Assembly (NCBI RefSeq): GCF_020171365.1
Contig: NZ_JAIUZO010000002.1
Location: 1 to 64,000, forward strand
Source of the DNA: Qipengyuania gaetbuli
GTDB taxonomy: Bacteria > Pseudomonadota > Alphaproteobacteria > Sphingomonadales > Sphingomonadaceae
Length of the DNA: 64,000 bases
Reading direction: 5' to 3'
The position numbers and the translations under genes were made by a program. Below the pieces are notes generated by a model. It was not told the origin of the DNA and ran no database searches. It saw only the letters and a program-made list of their open reading frames with translations. Below are positions 9,819-21,406 of this stretch, one piece after another; within the stretch, counting starts at the first letter, position 1; each line of letters begins with the position of its first letter.

Positions 9819-10709
9819 ATGGCGCCGGGCGGGACACGGCGCTCGGGCTATTCGCGGCGGGCGCAATACAATCTTTTTACCGGCTACATCATCGCCGGGG
9901 TCGGCGCGCTTATCGGTGCGGTGCTGCTTGCGCTGTCGTTCTTCCAGCCCACCTTCTTCGGCGGTCCGCGCAGTGCTGCACAGGATGCAGCCACACCGGC
10001 GACGGAAACCGTTGCTACGGTCCGCACCGGCAGCAAGTCGCTGTGGGATTCGATCCGCGGCTATTACCGTGCAGGCTCCAAGAACGCCGAACTCAAGCGC
10101 GAGATGGAGCTTGCCCGCATCCGGCTGAAGGAAGCCGAGGCAGTCCGGCAGGAAAACGTGCGCCTCAAAGGCCTGCTCGACCTTCAGGACCAGGAGCGCA
10201 AGCCCGTTGCCGTGGCGCGCCTTATCGGATCGACATCGGCCAGCACTCGCCGCTTCGCCTATCTCGGCGCTGGCGAGCGTGACGGCGTACGCGTCGGCAT
10301 GCCCGTCCGGTCCCCGCGCGGGGTGGTCGGGCGCATCCTCGAAACCGGGCGCGATTCCTCGCGCGTCCTGCTGCTGACCGACAGCGAAAGCGTGCTGCCC
10401 GTGCGCCGTGCAGGCGATGAAGTGGTCGCCTTTGCCGAAGGGCGCGGCGACAGCCTGCTGCGGATCAAGCTCATCAACCTCGGCATCAATCCCCTGAAGC
10501 CGGGCGACATGTTCGTGACCTCCGGCGCAGGCGGTTACTATCCGCCCGGCATCGCCGTGGCGATCGTTACCGAGCTGACCGATGATGGCGGCCTTGCCCG
10601 CATCGTATCGGACCCTGCGGCGACCGACTTCGTCGCGATCGAACCGATCTTCGAGCCCGAGGGCGCAAAGGGAGCGACCACTCCCATCGAAGAGGAGCTC
10701 GGCGACTGA
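9819..10709 (+). CDS. mreC: Rod-shape-determining protein MreC
   Basis: The 296-residue protein has a short basic cytoplasmic N-terminus, one transmembrane helix (about residues 20-45), a periplasmic coiled coil (about 70-120, rich in E, K and L) and a beta-rich C-terminal region with GxGVVGRILETGRDSSRVLLLTD-type MreC sequence. MreC connects MreB to PBP2 and RodA in the periplasm. GAGGAAGG lies 8 bases before the ATG. Its TGA overlaps the mreD ATG (TGATG), indicating coupled translation. Confidence 0.96.
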   Translation: MAPGGTRRSGYSRRAQYNLFTGYIIAGVGALIGAVLLALSFFQPTFFGGPRSAAQDAATPATETVATVRTGSKSLWDSIRGYYRAGSKNAELKREMELARIRLKEAEAVRQENVRLKGLLDLQDQERKPVAVARLIGSTSASTRRFAYLGAGERDGVRVGMPVRSPRGVVGRILETGRDSSRVLLLTDSESVLPVRRAGDEVVAFAEGRGDSLLRIKLINLGINPLKPGDMFVTSGAGGYYPPGIAVAIVTELTDDGGLARIVSDPAATDFVAIEPIFEPEGAKGATTPIEEELGD

Positions 10710-11260
10710 TGGAGCGGATGGAACCGCGCGCCCGCAGCGACGCCTACGGCAGCCGCATAAACCGTTCGCATTCGCCGCTGGTCGCCAACATCGTGCCATG
10801 GCTGTCGATCCTGCTGGGATCGCTGCTGCCAATATTCCCGATTGCCGCAGCATTGCCGATGGTCCCGCCCCTCGGCTTCCTCATGCTGCTGGGTTGGCGA
10901 CTGGTTAGGCCGGGACTCCTGCCTGTCTGGGCAGGTTTTCCGCTCGGCCTGTTCGACGACCTGTTCAGCGGCCAGCCCTTCGGATTCGCGATCCTGTTCT
11001 GGTCCGCGACGCTGCTCGCGATCGAATTCGTCGAGATGCGACTGCCGTGGCGCGCGTTCTGGCAGGACTGGTTCACGGCAGGTATACTGGTCGCCGCTTA
11101 TATCCTTGGCGCGTGGATGCTTTCGGGCGCCACGCCGACCCTGCCGTCCTTCGTTGCCCTGGTGCCGCAGCTCGTGTTCTCGATCCTCGTCTTCCCGATC
11201 ATCGCCCGCTTCATCGCCCGGCTCGACCGCCTGCGGCTGCGGCGCTGGAAGCGCGTCTGA
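10709..11260 (+). CDS. mreD: Rod-shape-determining membrane protein MreD
   Basis: The 183-residue protein has about five predicted transmembrane helices and the typical MreD pattern FPLGLFDDLFSGQPFG (about residues 75-90) and a basic C-terminus (RLDRLRLRRWKRV). MreD is an integral component of the elongasome. It overlaps mreC upstream and mrdA downstream by one base in each case, so the three proteins are probably made in fixed ratios. The N-terminus (MERMEPRARSDAYGSRIN) is cytoplasmic and basic. Confidence 0.93.
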   Translation: MERMEPRARSDAYGSRINRSHSPLVANIVPWLSILLGSLLPIFPIAAALPMVPPLGFLMLLGWRLVRPGLLPVWAGFPLGLFDDLFSGQPFGFAILFWSATLLAIEFVEMRLPWRAFWQDWFTAGILVAAYILGAWMLSGATPTLPSFVALVPQLVFSILVFPIIARFIARLDRLRLRRWKRV

Positions 11261-13401
11261 TGGGCCTGTTTTCGAAACGACGCGGGATTTCAGGACGTCC
11301 GAAAGACCTCGTCAGCCAGACCACGCTCGACAATGCTTTCGACCGGCGCACCTTTGTCGTAGCTGCCGGCATGGGCGGGCTCGGTACGATCCTTGCCGGG
11401 CGCATGGCCTATATCGCCATTGCCGAGAACGAGCGCTGGGTGCTGGAATCGGAAAGCAACCGGGTCAACTTGTCGCTCATTCCGCCGCGGCGCGGCTGGA
11501 TCCTCGACCGCAATGGCGCGCCGCTGGCATCCAACCGTGCCGACTTCCGCGTCGACGTCATCCCCGACCGGATGAAGGACACGCAGGAGACCATCGATGC
11601 GCTGGCCGACATCCTCAACCTTGAAGCGACCACCGTTGCCGACATCACCAAGCGGATCGACGATGCACGCGGCTTCCAGCCCGTGGAGGTCGCAACCGGC
11701 CTCGATTACGACCAGTTCGCTGCAATCAGCGTACGCCTGCCGGACTTGCCCGGCGTGGTCCCGCAGCGCGGCTTCTCTCGCTTCTACCCCACCGGCCCCA
11801 GCGTCGGGCACCTGATCGGTTATGTCGGCCCCGCCTCGGCCGAGGAATACGAGGAAAATCCCGACCCCATCCTGATCACGCCCGGCTACAAGATCGGCAA
11901 GGACGGGCTGGAAAAGCAGTTCGAACAGGAACTGCGCGGCAAGCCCGGGGCTCGCCGCGTCGAAGTCACCGCATCGGGCCGCATCGTGCGCGATCTCGAG
12001 ACGCGCGAGGACGTACAGGGCGATCCCATCCGCCTGACGATCGACGGCCCGCTGCAGGACTATGCCGCGCGCCGGATCGGGCTCGAAAGCGGCTCCGTCG
12101 TGGTGATGGATTGCGAGACGGGCGACCTGCTGTGCATGGCCTCCATGCCCAGCTTCGATCCGAACAGCTTTTCCGCCGGCATCGGCCGCGTCGAATATTC
12201 GATGCTGCGCGATGATGAACGCGTGCCACTACGCAACAAGGTCCTCAAGGGCCTCTATCCGCCCGGATCGACAGTCAAGCCGATGGTCTCGATGGCGTTC
12301 CTCAAGGAAGGCCTCGACCCGGACGAGACCGTGTTCTGCGGCGGCGGCCTCAGGGTCGGCAATCGCGTGTTCCGCTGCTGGAAGCGTGGCGGCCACGGCA
12401 CGGTCAACATGGCCAAGGGCATCTACCAGTCCTGCGACGTATATTATTACCACTTCGCCCAGCGCATCGGCATGGACCCGATCGCCGCAATGGCGAAGCG
12501 CTGCGGCATGGGGCAGGAATTCGAGCTGCCCGTGACCAGCCAGTTCTACGGCACCGTGCCGGACCCCGCGTGGAAAATGAAGAAATACGGGCGCGAATGG
12601 GCAGCCTTCGATACCGTCAACGCCACCATCGGCCAGGGATACATGCTGTCGAACCCGCTACAGCTGGCGGTGATGAGCGCACGCATTGCTACCGGTCGCC
12701 ATGTCGAACCGAGGCTCGTCTCGACCACGCCGGTCAAGGGCTTCGAGCAGGTCGATTTTCCCGAAGAGCACGTGAAATACGTGCGCCAGGCGATGAGTGA
12801 CGTGGTCAACGGCCCCGGCACTGCGGGGCGCGGTCGCCTGCCCTTCGACGATATCCTGATGGCCGGCAAGACGGGTACTGCACAGGTCGTCGGCCTCAAC
12901 CTTTCGGACGGCAAGAGCGGTCCCTGGAAGTACCGCGACCACGGCCTGTTCATTTTCTTCGCTCCCTTCGACAAGCCGAAATACGCCGGCGCTGTCGTGA
13001 TTGAGCACGGCGGCGGTTCGGGTGCCGCCTACCCGATCGCGCGCGACGTGATGACCTTCCTATTCGATCCGGCGAAGGGCATGGACGCCCTTCGCGCGCT
13101 GGAAAGCCAGTGGGGCGGCACGGCGCAGCAGCGCCTCGATGCGAAATACCGCGCTTATGCCATGGCCGCAGGAGAGGCGGTCCAGCCCGTACCCGCCCGC
13201 GACGAGGAAATCTTCGACCAGGTCGAGGCCGAGGCCCGCGTTGCCGCACGCCAGCCCGAAACGATCGCCAACGAATCCGTCCAGCCCCGCGTGGACACCT
13301 CCGAGAGCGAACGGAGCCCGCCGCCCAGCGCGGTGCCCAGCCCCGCCCCCAGTCCGTCCCCTTCACCGGCAGCAGCAGCGCCTTCCGGTCCGGCACAATG
13401 A
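11260..13401 (+). CDS. mrdA: Penicillin-binding protein 2 (elongasome transpeptidase)
   Basis: The 713-residue protein has an N-terminal membrane anchor (about 25-50), a PBP dimerisation domain, and a transpeptidase domain with Ser337-x-x-Lys340 (GSTVKP), Ser391-Cys-Asp and Lys537-Thr-Gly. PBP2 crosslinks side-wall peptidoglycan together with RodA. The start at 11260 overlaps the mreD stop. The long open frame upstream is an overlap with mreD. The last 60 or so residues are a Pro/Ser/Ala-rich low-complexity tail, beyond the usual end of the catalytic domain. Its stop overlaps the rodA start (ATGA). Confidence 0.96.
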   Translation: MGLFSKRRGISGRPKDLVSQTTLDNAFDRRTFVVAAGMGGLGTILAGRMAYIAIAENERWVLESESNRVNLSLIPPRRGWILDRNGAPLASNRADFRVDVIPDRMKDTQETIDALADILNLEATTVADITKRIDDARGFQPVEVATGLDYDQFAAISVRLPDLPGVVPQRGFSRFYPTGPSVGHLIGYVGPASAEEYEENPDPILITPGYKIGKDGLEKQFEQELRGKPGARRVEVTASGRIVRDLETREDVQGDPIRLTIDGPLQDYAARRIGLESGSVVVMDCETGDLLCMASMPSFDPNSFSAGIGRVEYSMLRDDERVPLRNKVLKGLYPPGSTVKPMVSMAFLKEGLDPDETVFCGGGLRVGNRVFRCWKRGGHGTVNMAKGIYQSCDVYYYHFAQRIGMDPIAAMAKRCGMGQEFELPVTSQFYGTVPDPAWKMKKYGREWAAFDTVNATIGQGYMLSNPLQLAVMSARIATGRHVEPRLVSTTPVKGFEQVDFPEEHVKYVRQAMSDVVNGPGTAGRGRLPFDDILMAGKTGTAQVVGLNLSDGKSGPWKYRDHGLFIFFAPFDKPKYAGAVVIEHGGGSGAAYPIARDVMTFLFDPAKGMDALRALESQWGGTAQQRLDAKYRAYAMAAGEAVQPVPARDEEIFDQVEAEARVAARQPETIANESVQPRVDTSESERSPPPSAVPSPAPSPSPSPAAAAPSGPAQ

Positions 13402-14516
13402 CGAGTATCGTCCCCGCCCCAGTCGCGCGTCAGCCGTGGATGATGCTGTTCCCGCTCATCGGGCTCATTGCATTCGGCGCGCTGGTGTTGACCTCTGCGG
13501 CCGCAGGCGACTTCTCGCGCTACGCGGAATCGCACCTGATCCGCTTTGCCATCTTCCTGACCATGGCAATCGTGATCTCGCGGTTCTCCAAGGACCTTGT
13601 CACTTTCTTCGCCTACCCCGGCTACATCGCCATCCTACTGCTGCTCATGGCGGTGGAGATCATGGGTACCCTCGGCGGGGGGAGCCAGCGGTGGCTCGAA
13701 GTCGGGCCGATCCGTATCCAGCCATCGGAACTGATGAAGCCGGCTGTCGTCGTGGCGCTAGCCCGTTTCTATGATACCCTCCCGGTGGGCATGGTGCCGA
13801 CGTGGCGCGCGTTGATACCGGCAGGCGCGCTTATCATGTTCCCCATGGCCTTCGTGCTCCTGCAACCGGACCTGGGTACCTCGCTTGCGATCGGCTTTGG
13901 CGGCGGCCTCGTGATGTTCTTCGCCGGGCTGCCGCTGCGGTGGTTCCTGATGGCGGGCGCTGCGGGCCTGGCAGCCATACCGTTTGCGTTCTTCTTCGCG
14001 CTTCAACCATACCAGCAGGATCGCGTGACGACTTTCCTCGATCCTGAAAGCGACCCGCTGGGCGAAGGTTATCAGATCACCCAGTCCAAGATCGCCATCG
14101 GTTCGGGTGGCCTGACCGGCAAGGGTTTCAACGAAGGTTCGCAGAGCCACCTCAATTACCTGCCCGAACCGCACACCGATTTCGTCTTCGCCACTATGGC
14201 AGAGGAATGGGGCCTCATGGGCGGCCTCTTCGTCATCGGCTGCTTTGCACTGATTCTCGGCTGGGGTTTCAAGGTGGCCAGGGACAGCACCGACAGGATG
14301 GGCAAATTGCTCGCCGCGGGCATGACCGCCACGATCTTCTTCTTCGTCGCCATCAATCTCATGATGGTGATGGGCTTTGCGCCGGTGGTCGGGATTCCGC
14401 TGCCATTCGTGAGCCATGGCGGCAGTTCCATGATGACCAACATGATGTGCATCGGCGTGCTGATGATGATCAATCGCTGGAACCGGAACGCTCCGCGTCG
14501 CGGCCTTTTGACATGA
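13398..14516 (+). CDS. rodA: Peptidoglycan glycosyltransferase RodA (SEDS family)
   Basis: The 372-residue, roughly ten-helix membrane protein has the SEDS signatures WLEVGPIRIQPSELMK (near 95), LLQPDLGTSLAIG (near 155, with the essential Asp) and VGIPLPFVSHGGSSM (near 335). RodA polymerises lipid II during elongation, paired with PBP2. The ATG at 13398 overlaps the mrdA TGA by four bases (ATGA), so it is chosen over earlier in-frame starts that lie inside mrdA. It is the last gene of the shape operon. Confidence 0.96.
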   Translation: MTSIVPAPVARQPWMMLFPLIGLIAFGALVLTSAAAGDFSRYAESHLIRFAIFLTMAIVISRFSKDLVTFFAYPGYIAILLLLMAVEIMGTLGGGSQRWLEVGPIRIQPSELMKPAVVVALARFYDTLPVGMVPTWRALIPAGALIMFPMAFVLLQPDLGTSLAIGFGGGLVMFFAGLPLRWFLMAGAAGLAAIPFAFFFALQPYQQDRVTTFLDPESDPLGEGYQITQSKIAIGSGGLTGKGFNEGSQSHLNYLPEPHTDFVFATMAEEWGLMGGLFVIGCFALILGWGFKVARDSTDRMGKLLAAGMTATIFFFVAINLMMVMGFAPVVGIPLPFVSHGGSSMMTNMMCIGVLMMINRWNRNAPRRGLLT

Positions 14517-14530
14517 GTGCGTTTTAGCCC

Positions 14531-14558
14531 TTTCAATCCGCGAAGCACCCGCTATATG
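14531..14558 (+). promoter_or_regulatory. Candidate promoter of tRNA-Lys
   Basis: TTTCAA (14531-14536) and TATATG (14553-14558) are separated by 16 bases and followed by a GC-rich discriminator. This arrangement is usual for stable-RNA promoters. The tRNA begins 65 bases after the -10 element. A short hairpin with arms CCCCC/GGGGG (14566-14580) lies in the leader and could act in processing or terminate read-through from rodA. Assignment is by eye. Confidence 0.4.
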
Positions 14559-14623
14559 AGCGCCTCCCCCGAGTCGGGGGCCACCCGCACCACCGGGTCG
14601 GAACGCGGCAAGATCGCGAGAGT

Positions 14624-14699
<76 letters not shown>

Positions 14700-14752
14700 T
14701 TTCCCCATAATTTGAACGCGTTACCCTTTCTGGGGACATCTTGTCATGCCTT

Positions 14753-14792
14753 GATGTGACATCGCGCTTGGCTATCACATTTTGATGTGATA
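14753..14792 (+). promoter_or_regulatory. Inverted repeats upstream of the HTH-RibB fusion gene (candidate autoregulatory operator)
   Basis: Two related elements sit just before the start codon at 14804. The first is GATGT-G-ACATC (14753-14763). The second is TATCACA-N6-TGTGATA (14773-14792). Both contain TTGATGTGA, spaced 31 bases apart, and another GACATC occurs at 14735-14740. The encoded protein begins with a helix-turn-helix domain, so the repeats are good candidates for binding by that domain or by a separate regulator. The sequence pattern is directly visible; the function is inferred. Confidence 0.5.
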
Positions 14793-14803
14793 CCTCGCCG
14801 CCT

Positions 14804-16042
14804 ATGAACACGATCGAAAAAGTTCGCACGCTCATCTCGCAAGGCCTCATGACCCGCGCCGGGCTTGCCCGCGCTGCCGGGCTCCACGCCAATACCCTGC
14901 GCGACTGCGCGGAGGAGAGCTGGAACCCCACCGCCGACACGCTCGGCAAGCTAGAGGCTTTCCTTGAGGCGAATGACGAGACGCCGGTGATCGTCGGCGC
15001 CGAAGAGATCATCGACGAGGCGCGCAACGGCCGCATGTTCATCCTGGTCGACGATGAGGATCGCGAAAACGAAGGCGACCTCATTATCCCTGCCCAGATG
15101 GCCACCCCGAATGCCATCAACTTCATGGCCACCCACGGCCGGGGCCTGATCTGCCTCGCACTCGACCGCAAGCGGGTCGATGCGCTTGGCCTCCAGCCAA
15201 TGAGCCGCGACAACCGCGAGAGCATGCAGACGGCCTTCACCACCTCCATCGAGGCAAAGGAAGGCGTCACCACCGGCATCAGCGCCGCCGACCGATCGCG
15301 CACAGTCTCGGTCGCCATCGACAGCACCAAGGGCCCCGACGACATCGTCACGCCGGGCCATGTCTTCCCCCTCGCCGCGCGCGACGGCGGCGTGCTGGTG
15401 CGCGCCGGCCATACCGAGGCAGCAGTCGATATCTCGCGCCTTGCCGGCCTCAATCCTTCGGGCGTTATCTGCGAGATCATGAACGAGGACGGGACCATGT
15501 CGCGTCTCGACGACCTCGTGGTTTTCGCGCGCAAGCACGACATGAAGATCGGCACCATCCGCGACCTGATCGAATACCGCATGCGGCACGACCACCTGGT
15601 GGAGCGGATTACCGAAGACAGCTTCGAATCCGACTACGGCGGCACGTGGCGGATGATGACCTATCGCAACAAGGTCGACGGCAGCGAAAGCTACGTCCTG
15701 CAGAAAGGCGAAGTGAAGGAAGGCGAACCCACCCTCACCCGTGTCCACCCGATCTCCATCTTCGACGATGTGCTGGGCAAGCCCGGCCCGCGCAAACGCA
15801 CGCTCCAGCGCGCGATGCAGGCAGTGGGCGAACACGGTTCGGGCGTAATCGTCATCATCACCGGGCGCCCTGCCACCGGCTATGGCGAGAGCGAGGCCCA
15901 GCGTAATGTCGGTATCGGGTCGCAGATCCTTGCCGACCTGGGTGTCGAGGACATGATCCTGCTCAGCAATTCACAGCCCAATGTCGTCGCGATCGAAGGC
16001 TACGGCCTCAATATCGTCGATCACCTTCCCATTCCGGAGTAA
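14804..16042 (+). CDS. ribB: HTH domain fused to 3,4-dihydroxy-2-butanone-4-phosphate synthase (RibB) with degenerate RibA-like C-terminus
   Basis: The 412-residue protein has three parts. Residues 1-60 form a helix-turn-helix region ([20 protein letters not shown]). Residues about 65-270 are RibB, with [23 protein letters not shown] and [12 protein letters not shown]. Residues about 275-412 resemble GTP cyclohydrolase II but contain none of the zinc-binding Cys residues expected after [11 protein letters not shown], so that activity is probably lost. RibB makes the four-carbon precursor of lumazine from ribulose 5-phosphate. A genuine GTP cyclohydrolase II must then be encoded elsewhere. ribH follows 5 bp downstream. 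Confidence 0.93.
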   Translation: MNTIEKVRTLISQGLMTRAGLARAAGLHANTLRDCAEESWNPTADTLGKLEAFLEANDETPVIVGAEEIIDEARNGRMFILVDDEDRENEGDLIIPAQMATPNAINFMATHGRGLICLALDRKRVDALGLQPMSRDNRESMQTAFTTSIEAKEGVTTGISAADRSRTVSVAIDSTKGPDDIVTPGHVFPLAARDGGVLVRAGHTEAAVDISRLAGLNPSGVICEIMNEDGTMSRLDDLVVFARKHDMKIGTIRDLIEYRMRHDHLVERITEDSFESDYGGTWRMMTYRNKVDGSESYVLQKGEVKEGEPTLTRVHPISIFDDVLGKPGPRKRTLQRAMQAVGEHGSGVIVIITGRPATGYGESEAQRNVGIGSQILADLGVEDMILLSNSQPNVVAIEGYGLNIVDHLPIPE

Positions 16043-16047
16043 CCACC

Positions 16048-16470
16048 ATGGCAAACTTCCTCATCGTCGAAGCGCGCTTCTACGACCACCTTAACGACAT
16101 GTTGGTTGCCGGAGCCCGCGCCGCACTGGAAGCCGAAGGCCATAGCGTCGATGTCCTGACCGTACCCGGCGCACTTGAAGTACCCGGTGCGATTGCCATG
16201 GCTGACGAAAGCGGTCGCTACGACGGCTTCGTTGCCATCGGCGTCGTCATTCGCGGCGAAACCTATCACTTCGAGATCGTCGCCGGCGAAAGCGCGCGCG
16301 GCATCATGGCGCTGACCATGGACGGCATCGCTATCGGCAATGGAATTCTGACTGTCGAGAACGAGGAACAGGCCATCGTCCGCGCCGATCCCAAGCAGAA
16401 GGACAAGGGCGGCGAAGCGGCCAAGGCTGCGCTCGCCCTGCTCGACCTCCAGTCCCGTTTCGGGGCCTAG
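16048..16470 (+). CDS. ribH: 6,7-dimethyl-8-ribityllumazine synthase
   Basis: The 140-residue protein shows the lumazine synthase motifs [11 protein letters not shown] (about 47-57) and [14 protein letters not shown] (about 70-83, with the catalytic His), and [11 protein letters not shown]. It condenses the RibB product with 5-amino-6-ribitylaminouracil in the penultimate step of riboflavin synthesis. It is co-transcribed with the HTH-RibB gene 5 bp upstream. Its stop overlaps the convergent lipocalin-like gene by four bases. Confidence 0.96.
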   Translation: MANFLIVEARFYDHLNDMLVAGARAALEAEGHSVDVLTVPGALEVPGAIAMADESGRYDGFVAIGVVIRGETYHFEIVAGESARGIMALTMDGIAIGNGILTVENEEQAIVRADPKQKDKGGEAAKAALALLDLQSRFGA

Positions 16471-17558
16471 TCCGCTCCGTCGAGGAAGCCACCTAGACCC
16501 AGGGGCGCGAAAGGCCCCAGGATCAGCTGTTCGAAGACACCGATCCCTTCACGCCCGTCATTGCCGGTCACGCGCACCGGTATCTGGACATGGAGGTTTT
16601 CCGGCGAAAGCGGATCGAGGGCAGCAAGGTCGATGTCCTCTCGCTCCACGCGCAGCGGCCCGTGGTGCATGCCGTGTCCCCATACCGGATGGGTGTAGCC
16701 GAGGCCGCGCATCTGGAACCGGCCGAGCGGTTCGAAACTCACCTGTTCCGGCGCACCCTTCAGCGCGAGCGACAGGGTCCCGCCTGATGGCCACCGCGTG
16801 CCCGCCGTAAGGCGCGTGCGCATGCTGCCGTGCCCTTCCGCAATGTCCTGTGCATCGGCCCCGTCGGGCGCCCAGGCAGCGCGCGTGTTCCAGGCGTCGC
16901 CCATCTCGTCGTTGTTGACGTGGAAGAACAGGCTGCCGTCACCGAAATTGATCGGCGTCCATTGCCAGAAGAAACCTGACAGGTCGTGCCCGGGGATAGA
17001 CTGCGGGTCACGCTGGCCAACCGGACGGATGCCCCAGCTGCGGTCGCGCGTTCCGGCAGTACCCTCGGCAATGGCGTGATTTTCTCCATCGAGAGATATC
17101 CAGCCCCGGCAATGGCCGTTCTGGGTCATCCGCGTGTAGTCCATGAAGGCACGCGGGCCGAGGCGGCGGATGAAGCGCGGCTCCTCGATCGGGAAGGCGC
17201 GGCCGGTGAAGGTGAATTCCGCGGAAATGCCGTCGGTTTCCTCGACCGTGACCTTCAGCGCATGGAGTGGCTCGATCACCTCGATCGAAATCGGGCCGCA
17301 GCGCAGCGCCATCCGCTCCATCTTCATTTCTGCACTGGCATGGATGCAGTGCTGCACGTCGCCGCGGATAAAGCTGAAATGGGCATCCACGATATCGAGG
17401 TGAGGATAGATTCCGAAGGCGCAGGCGAAGAAGCCGCTGCCGTCGGGGGCATAGCCGTTGAAGAAATAGCGGTCGTAGAAATTCCGGTCCGTGCCGGAAT
17501 AGGCGATCGGCTCCGGTGTCTGGTGGACCGGATATTCGTCTCCGCGTGAAAGGACCAT
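16467..17558 (-). CDS. CrtC/AttH-like lipocalin-fold protein (DUF7064/7065-type)
   Basis: The 363-residue beta-rich protein has no signal peptide. The segment [13 protein letters not shown] (about residue 168) and the closing [15 protein letters not shown] resemble the lipocalin-like family that includes hydroxyneurosporene synthase-related proteins. These proteins bind hydrophobic small molecules such as isoprenoids or steroids. The start shares one base with the stop of the upstream phosphotransferase, so the two are translationally coupled and probably act on the same compound. Family placement is by recognition of the RDRSWG region and is moderately certain. Confidence 0.6.
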   Translation of the reverse strand: MVLSRGDEYPVHQTPEPIAYSGTDRNFYDRYFFNGYAPDGSGFFACAFGIYPHLDIVDAHFSFIRGDVQHCIHASAEMKMERMALRCGPISIEVIEPLHALKVTVEETDGISAEFTFTGRAFPIEEPRFIRRLGPRAFMDYTRMTQNGHCRGWISLDGENHAIAEGTAGTRDRSWGIRPVGQRDPQSIPGHDLSGFFWQWTPINFGDGSLFFHVNNDEMGDAWNTRAAWAPDGADAQDIAEGHGSMRTRLTAGTRWPSGGTLSLALKGAPEQVSFEPLGRFQMRGLGYTHPVWGHGMHHGPLRVEREDIDLAALDPLSPENLHVQIPVRVTGNDGREGIGVFEQLILGPFAPLGLGGFLDGAD

Positions 17559-18616
17559 CAGTGTGCCTCCTTCATGGCGCCGATACTGTCATGCTTCAGG
17601 GCCAGCGCACAGGCCCCGCGGGCCATCGACAGGAAATTTGCATCCCCGCGATCCGTCCGCTCGACGAAAGCGGCGCTGAAAACGGCGGTAGATAGGCCGT
17701 GCAGGATGCCCCTTCGGTAATCAGCGTAAATGCCTCCGCGGGTGAGCGGAACCCCGCGTCCGTCCATTTCCGCCAGATAGAGATCGAGCAATTCGTCTTC
17801 ATGCGTCAGGCCGAGCTCGCCGATCCCGCAGCCGAGGAAATAGCCGATGTCCGTCATGGCCATGCCGGGCGCCACGGTCTGCCAGTCAAGGATGGCGACA
17901 GGTTCCGCCCCGCCCCGAATGTCGAACAGCATGTTGTCGAGGCGGAAGTCACCGTGGATCAGGCACTGGTGCCGATGCTGCTGGTGTATTTGCGAGCCGT
18001 AAACTTGGGCAAATTCCTCGCAGACGGTCATAAACTCCGGCTCGAGGCGATCCTTGTACCGCTCACGAAAGATGGCCTGCGCATGCGGGTACATCAGCGC
18101 CACGCGCTCGGCGACGGCGGGAGAAGGGACAATCCATTCGGCCTCGATTATCGAAGCCTTGCCCCAGCTGGGCGCGTGGATTGCTGTTGCCTGGCGGATT
18201 GCGGCTCGTGCGTCCTCCAGCGTGCAGCCAGAAATCTGGTCGCCCTGCCGTGCAGGACCAAGATCCTCGAAAATCAGGCAGAACCGGTGGCCTTCCTCGC
18301 AGGTGGCCGCAAAGTGGACTTGCGGCACGCGGACATCGAGCTTGGGTGCGACATCGCGATAAAACAGCACTTCCTTTCGATAGAGCCCGAACATCGCGGC
18401 GGTTTCACGGCTGGTGGCATCGGCTGCGGGGAACTTGCCCGCCAGTGTCGCAGGGGTCGACGCACCAACCTCGGGCCCGTCCAGCGTGAAGCGAACGCTG
18501 TCGCCCACCTGTCCCGTGCCGATGGATTTCCACGATACACCGCTCACTTCCGAACCGAGCATCGCGGACAGCCACTCTGCCGTCACCTCATCCGGATGGA
18601 CCGGGAATTCTCCCAT
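17558..18616 (-). CDS. Aminoglycoside/choline-kinase-like phosphotransferase (APH/ecdysteroid-kinase-like)
   Basis: The 352-residue protein has the APH-fold kinase motifs LIHGDFRLDNMLF (Brenner-type catalytic loop with Asp, about residue 220) and ILDWQTVAPG (metal-binding Asp). The N-lobe contains the FYRDVAPKLDVRVPQV region typical of small-molecule kinases of the ecdysteroid kinase-like or acyl-CoA dehydrogenase-associated type. Such enzymes phosphorylate hydroxyl groups of lipophilic compounds. It overlaps the lipocalin-like gene by one base. The substrate cannot be deduced. Confidence 0.8.
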   Translation of the reverse strand: MGEFPVHPDEVTAEWLSAMLGSEVSGVSWKSIGTGQVGDSVRFTLDGPEVGASTPATLAGKFPAADATSRETAAMFGLYRKEVLFYRDVAPKLDVRVPQVHFAATCEEGHRFCLIFEDLGPARQGDQISGCTLEDARAAIRQATAIHAPSWGKASIIEAEWIVPSPAVAERVALMYPHAQAIFRERYKDRLEPEFMTVCEEFAQVYGSQIHQQHRHQCLIHGDFRLDNMLFDIRGGAEPVAILDWQTVAPGMAMTDIGYFLGCGIGELGLTHEDELLDLYLAEMDGRGVPLTRGGIYADYRRGILHGLSTAVFSAAFVERTDRGDANFLSMARGACALALKHDSIGAMKEAH

Positions 18617-18702
18617 GCAGTTCCTTCCTCTCCCCTAGGTAGAGAAAGCTAGCCACCGGAAAAGAACATGGCAATCGCAGCGCATTATCGGCTGCGGACA
18701 GA

Positions 18703-20953
<2,251 letters not shown>

Positions 20954-20974
20954 TCAGTGACAAGAGGGGGCTCG

Positions 20975-21406
20975 ATGCTGGAAGAACAAGAGCGCGATAA
21001 AGCGCCGTACAACGGGCCGGTCGACCTGCCCGACAGTTACGAGTCCGAGGATGACGACCTAGAACCGCACGGTCCGTCGCTGACGGATGACATCATGGCC
21101 CTGCTGGAAGACGGCAGGACCTATGCCGAGGCCGAAATGGCCTACCAGAAAAGCCGTGCGAGCTTTGCCGCAAACCGTCTCAAGGGCGCCATTGCTTTCG
21201 GGCTTGGCGCCTTTGGCGTTTTGCACCTCGCACTTATTGCCATGACTGTGGGTCTAGTAATCGCGCTGGTACCGCTGGTCGGCCCGTGGATTGCCACAGC
21301 GATCGTAACCGCCGCGCTGATCGGGCTGGGGCTGCTGTTCCTCAGCCTGTTGAAGACCCGCATCGACGAGATCCGCGATGCATTTTCGGACAATGGCGAT
21401 GAGTAA
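20975..21406 (+). CDS. Holin-X/YqjE-type small membrane protein
   Basis: The 143-residue protein has an acidic N-terminus, a helix (LLEDGRTYAEAEMAYQKSRA) and two adjacent transmembrane helices (about 70-95 and 100-120). A charged C-terminal tail follows (KTRIDEIRDAFSDNGDE). This is the layout of the YqjE/DUF1469 (phage holin superfamily-like) proteins that accompany YqjD in enterobacteria. AGAGGGGG lies about 6 bases before the ATG at 20975; an earlier GTG at 20957 is less likely. It is the second gene of the cluster, 21 bp after the first. Confidence 0.75.
   Translation: MLEEQERDKAPYNGPVDLPDSYESEDDDLEPHGPSLTDDIMALLEDGRTYAEAEMAYQKSRASFAANRLKGAIAFGLGAFGVLHLALIAMTVGLVIALVPLVGPWIATAIVTAALIGLGLLFLSLLKTRIDEIRDAFSDNGDE

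Noticed and set aside
14700..14803. FMN riboswitch before the riboflavin genes
   Set aside because: The region lacks the conserved multi-helix junction sequences of the FMN element and is short; DNA-type inverted repeats explain it better.
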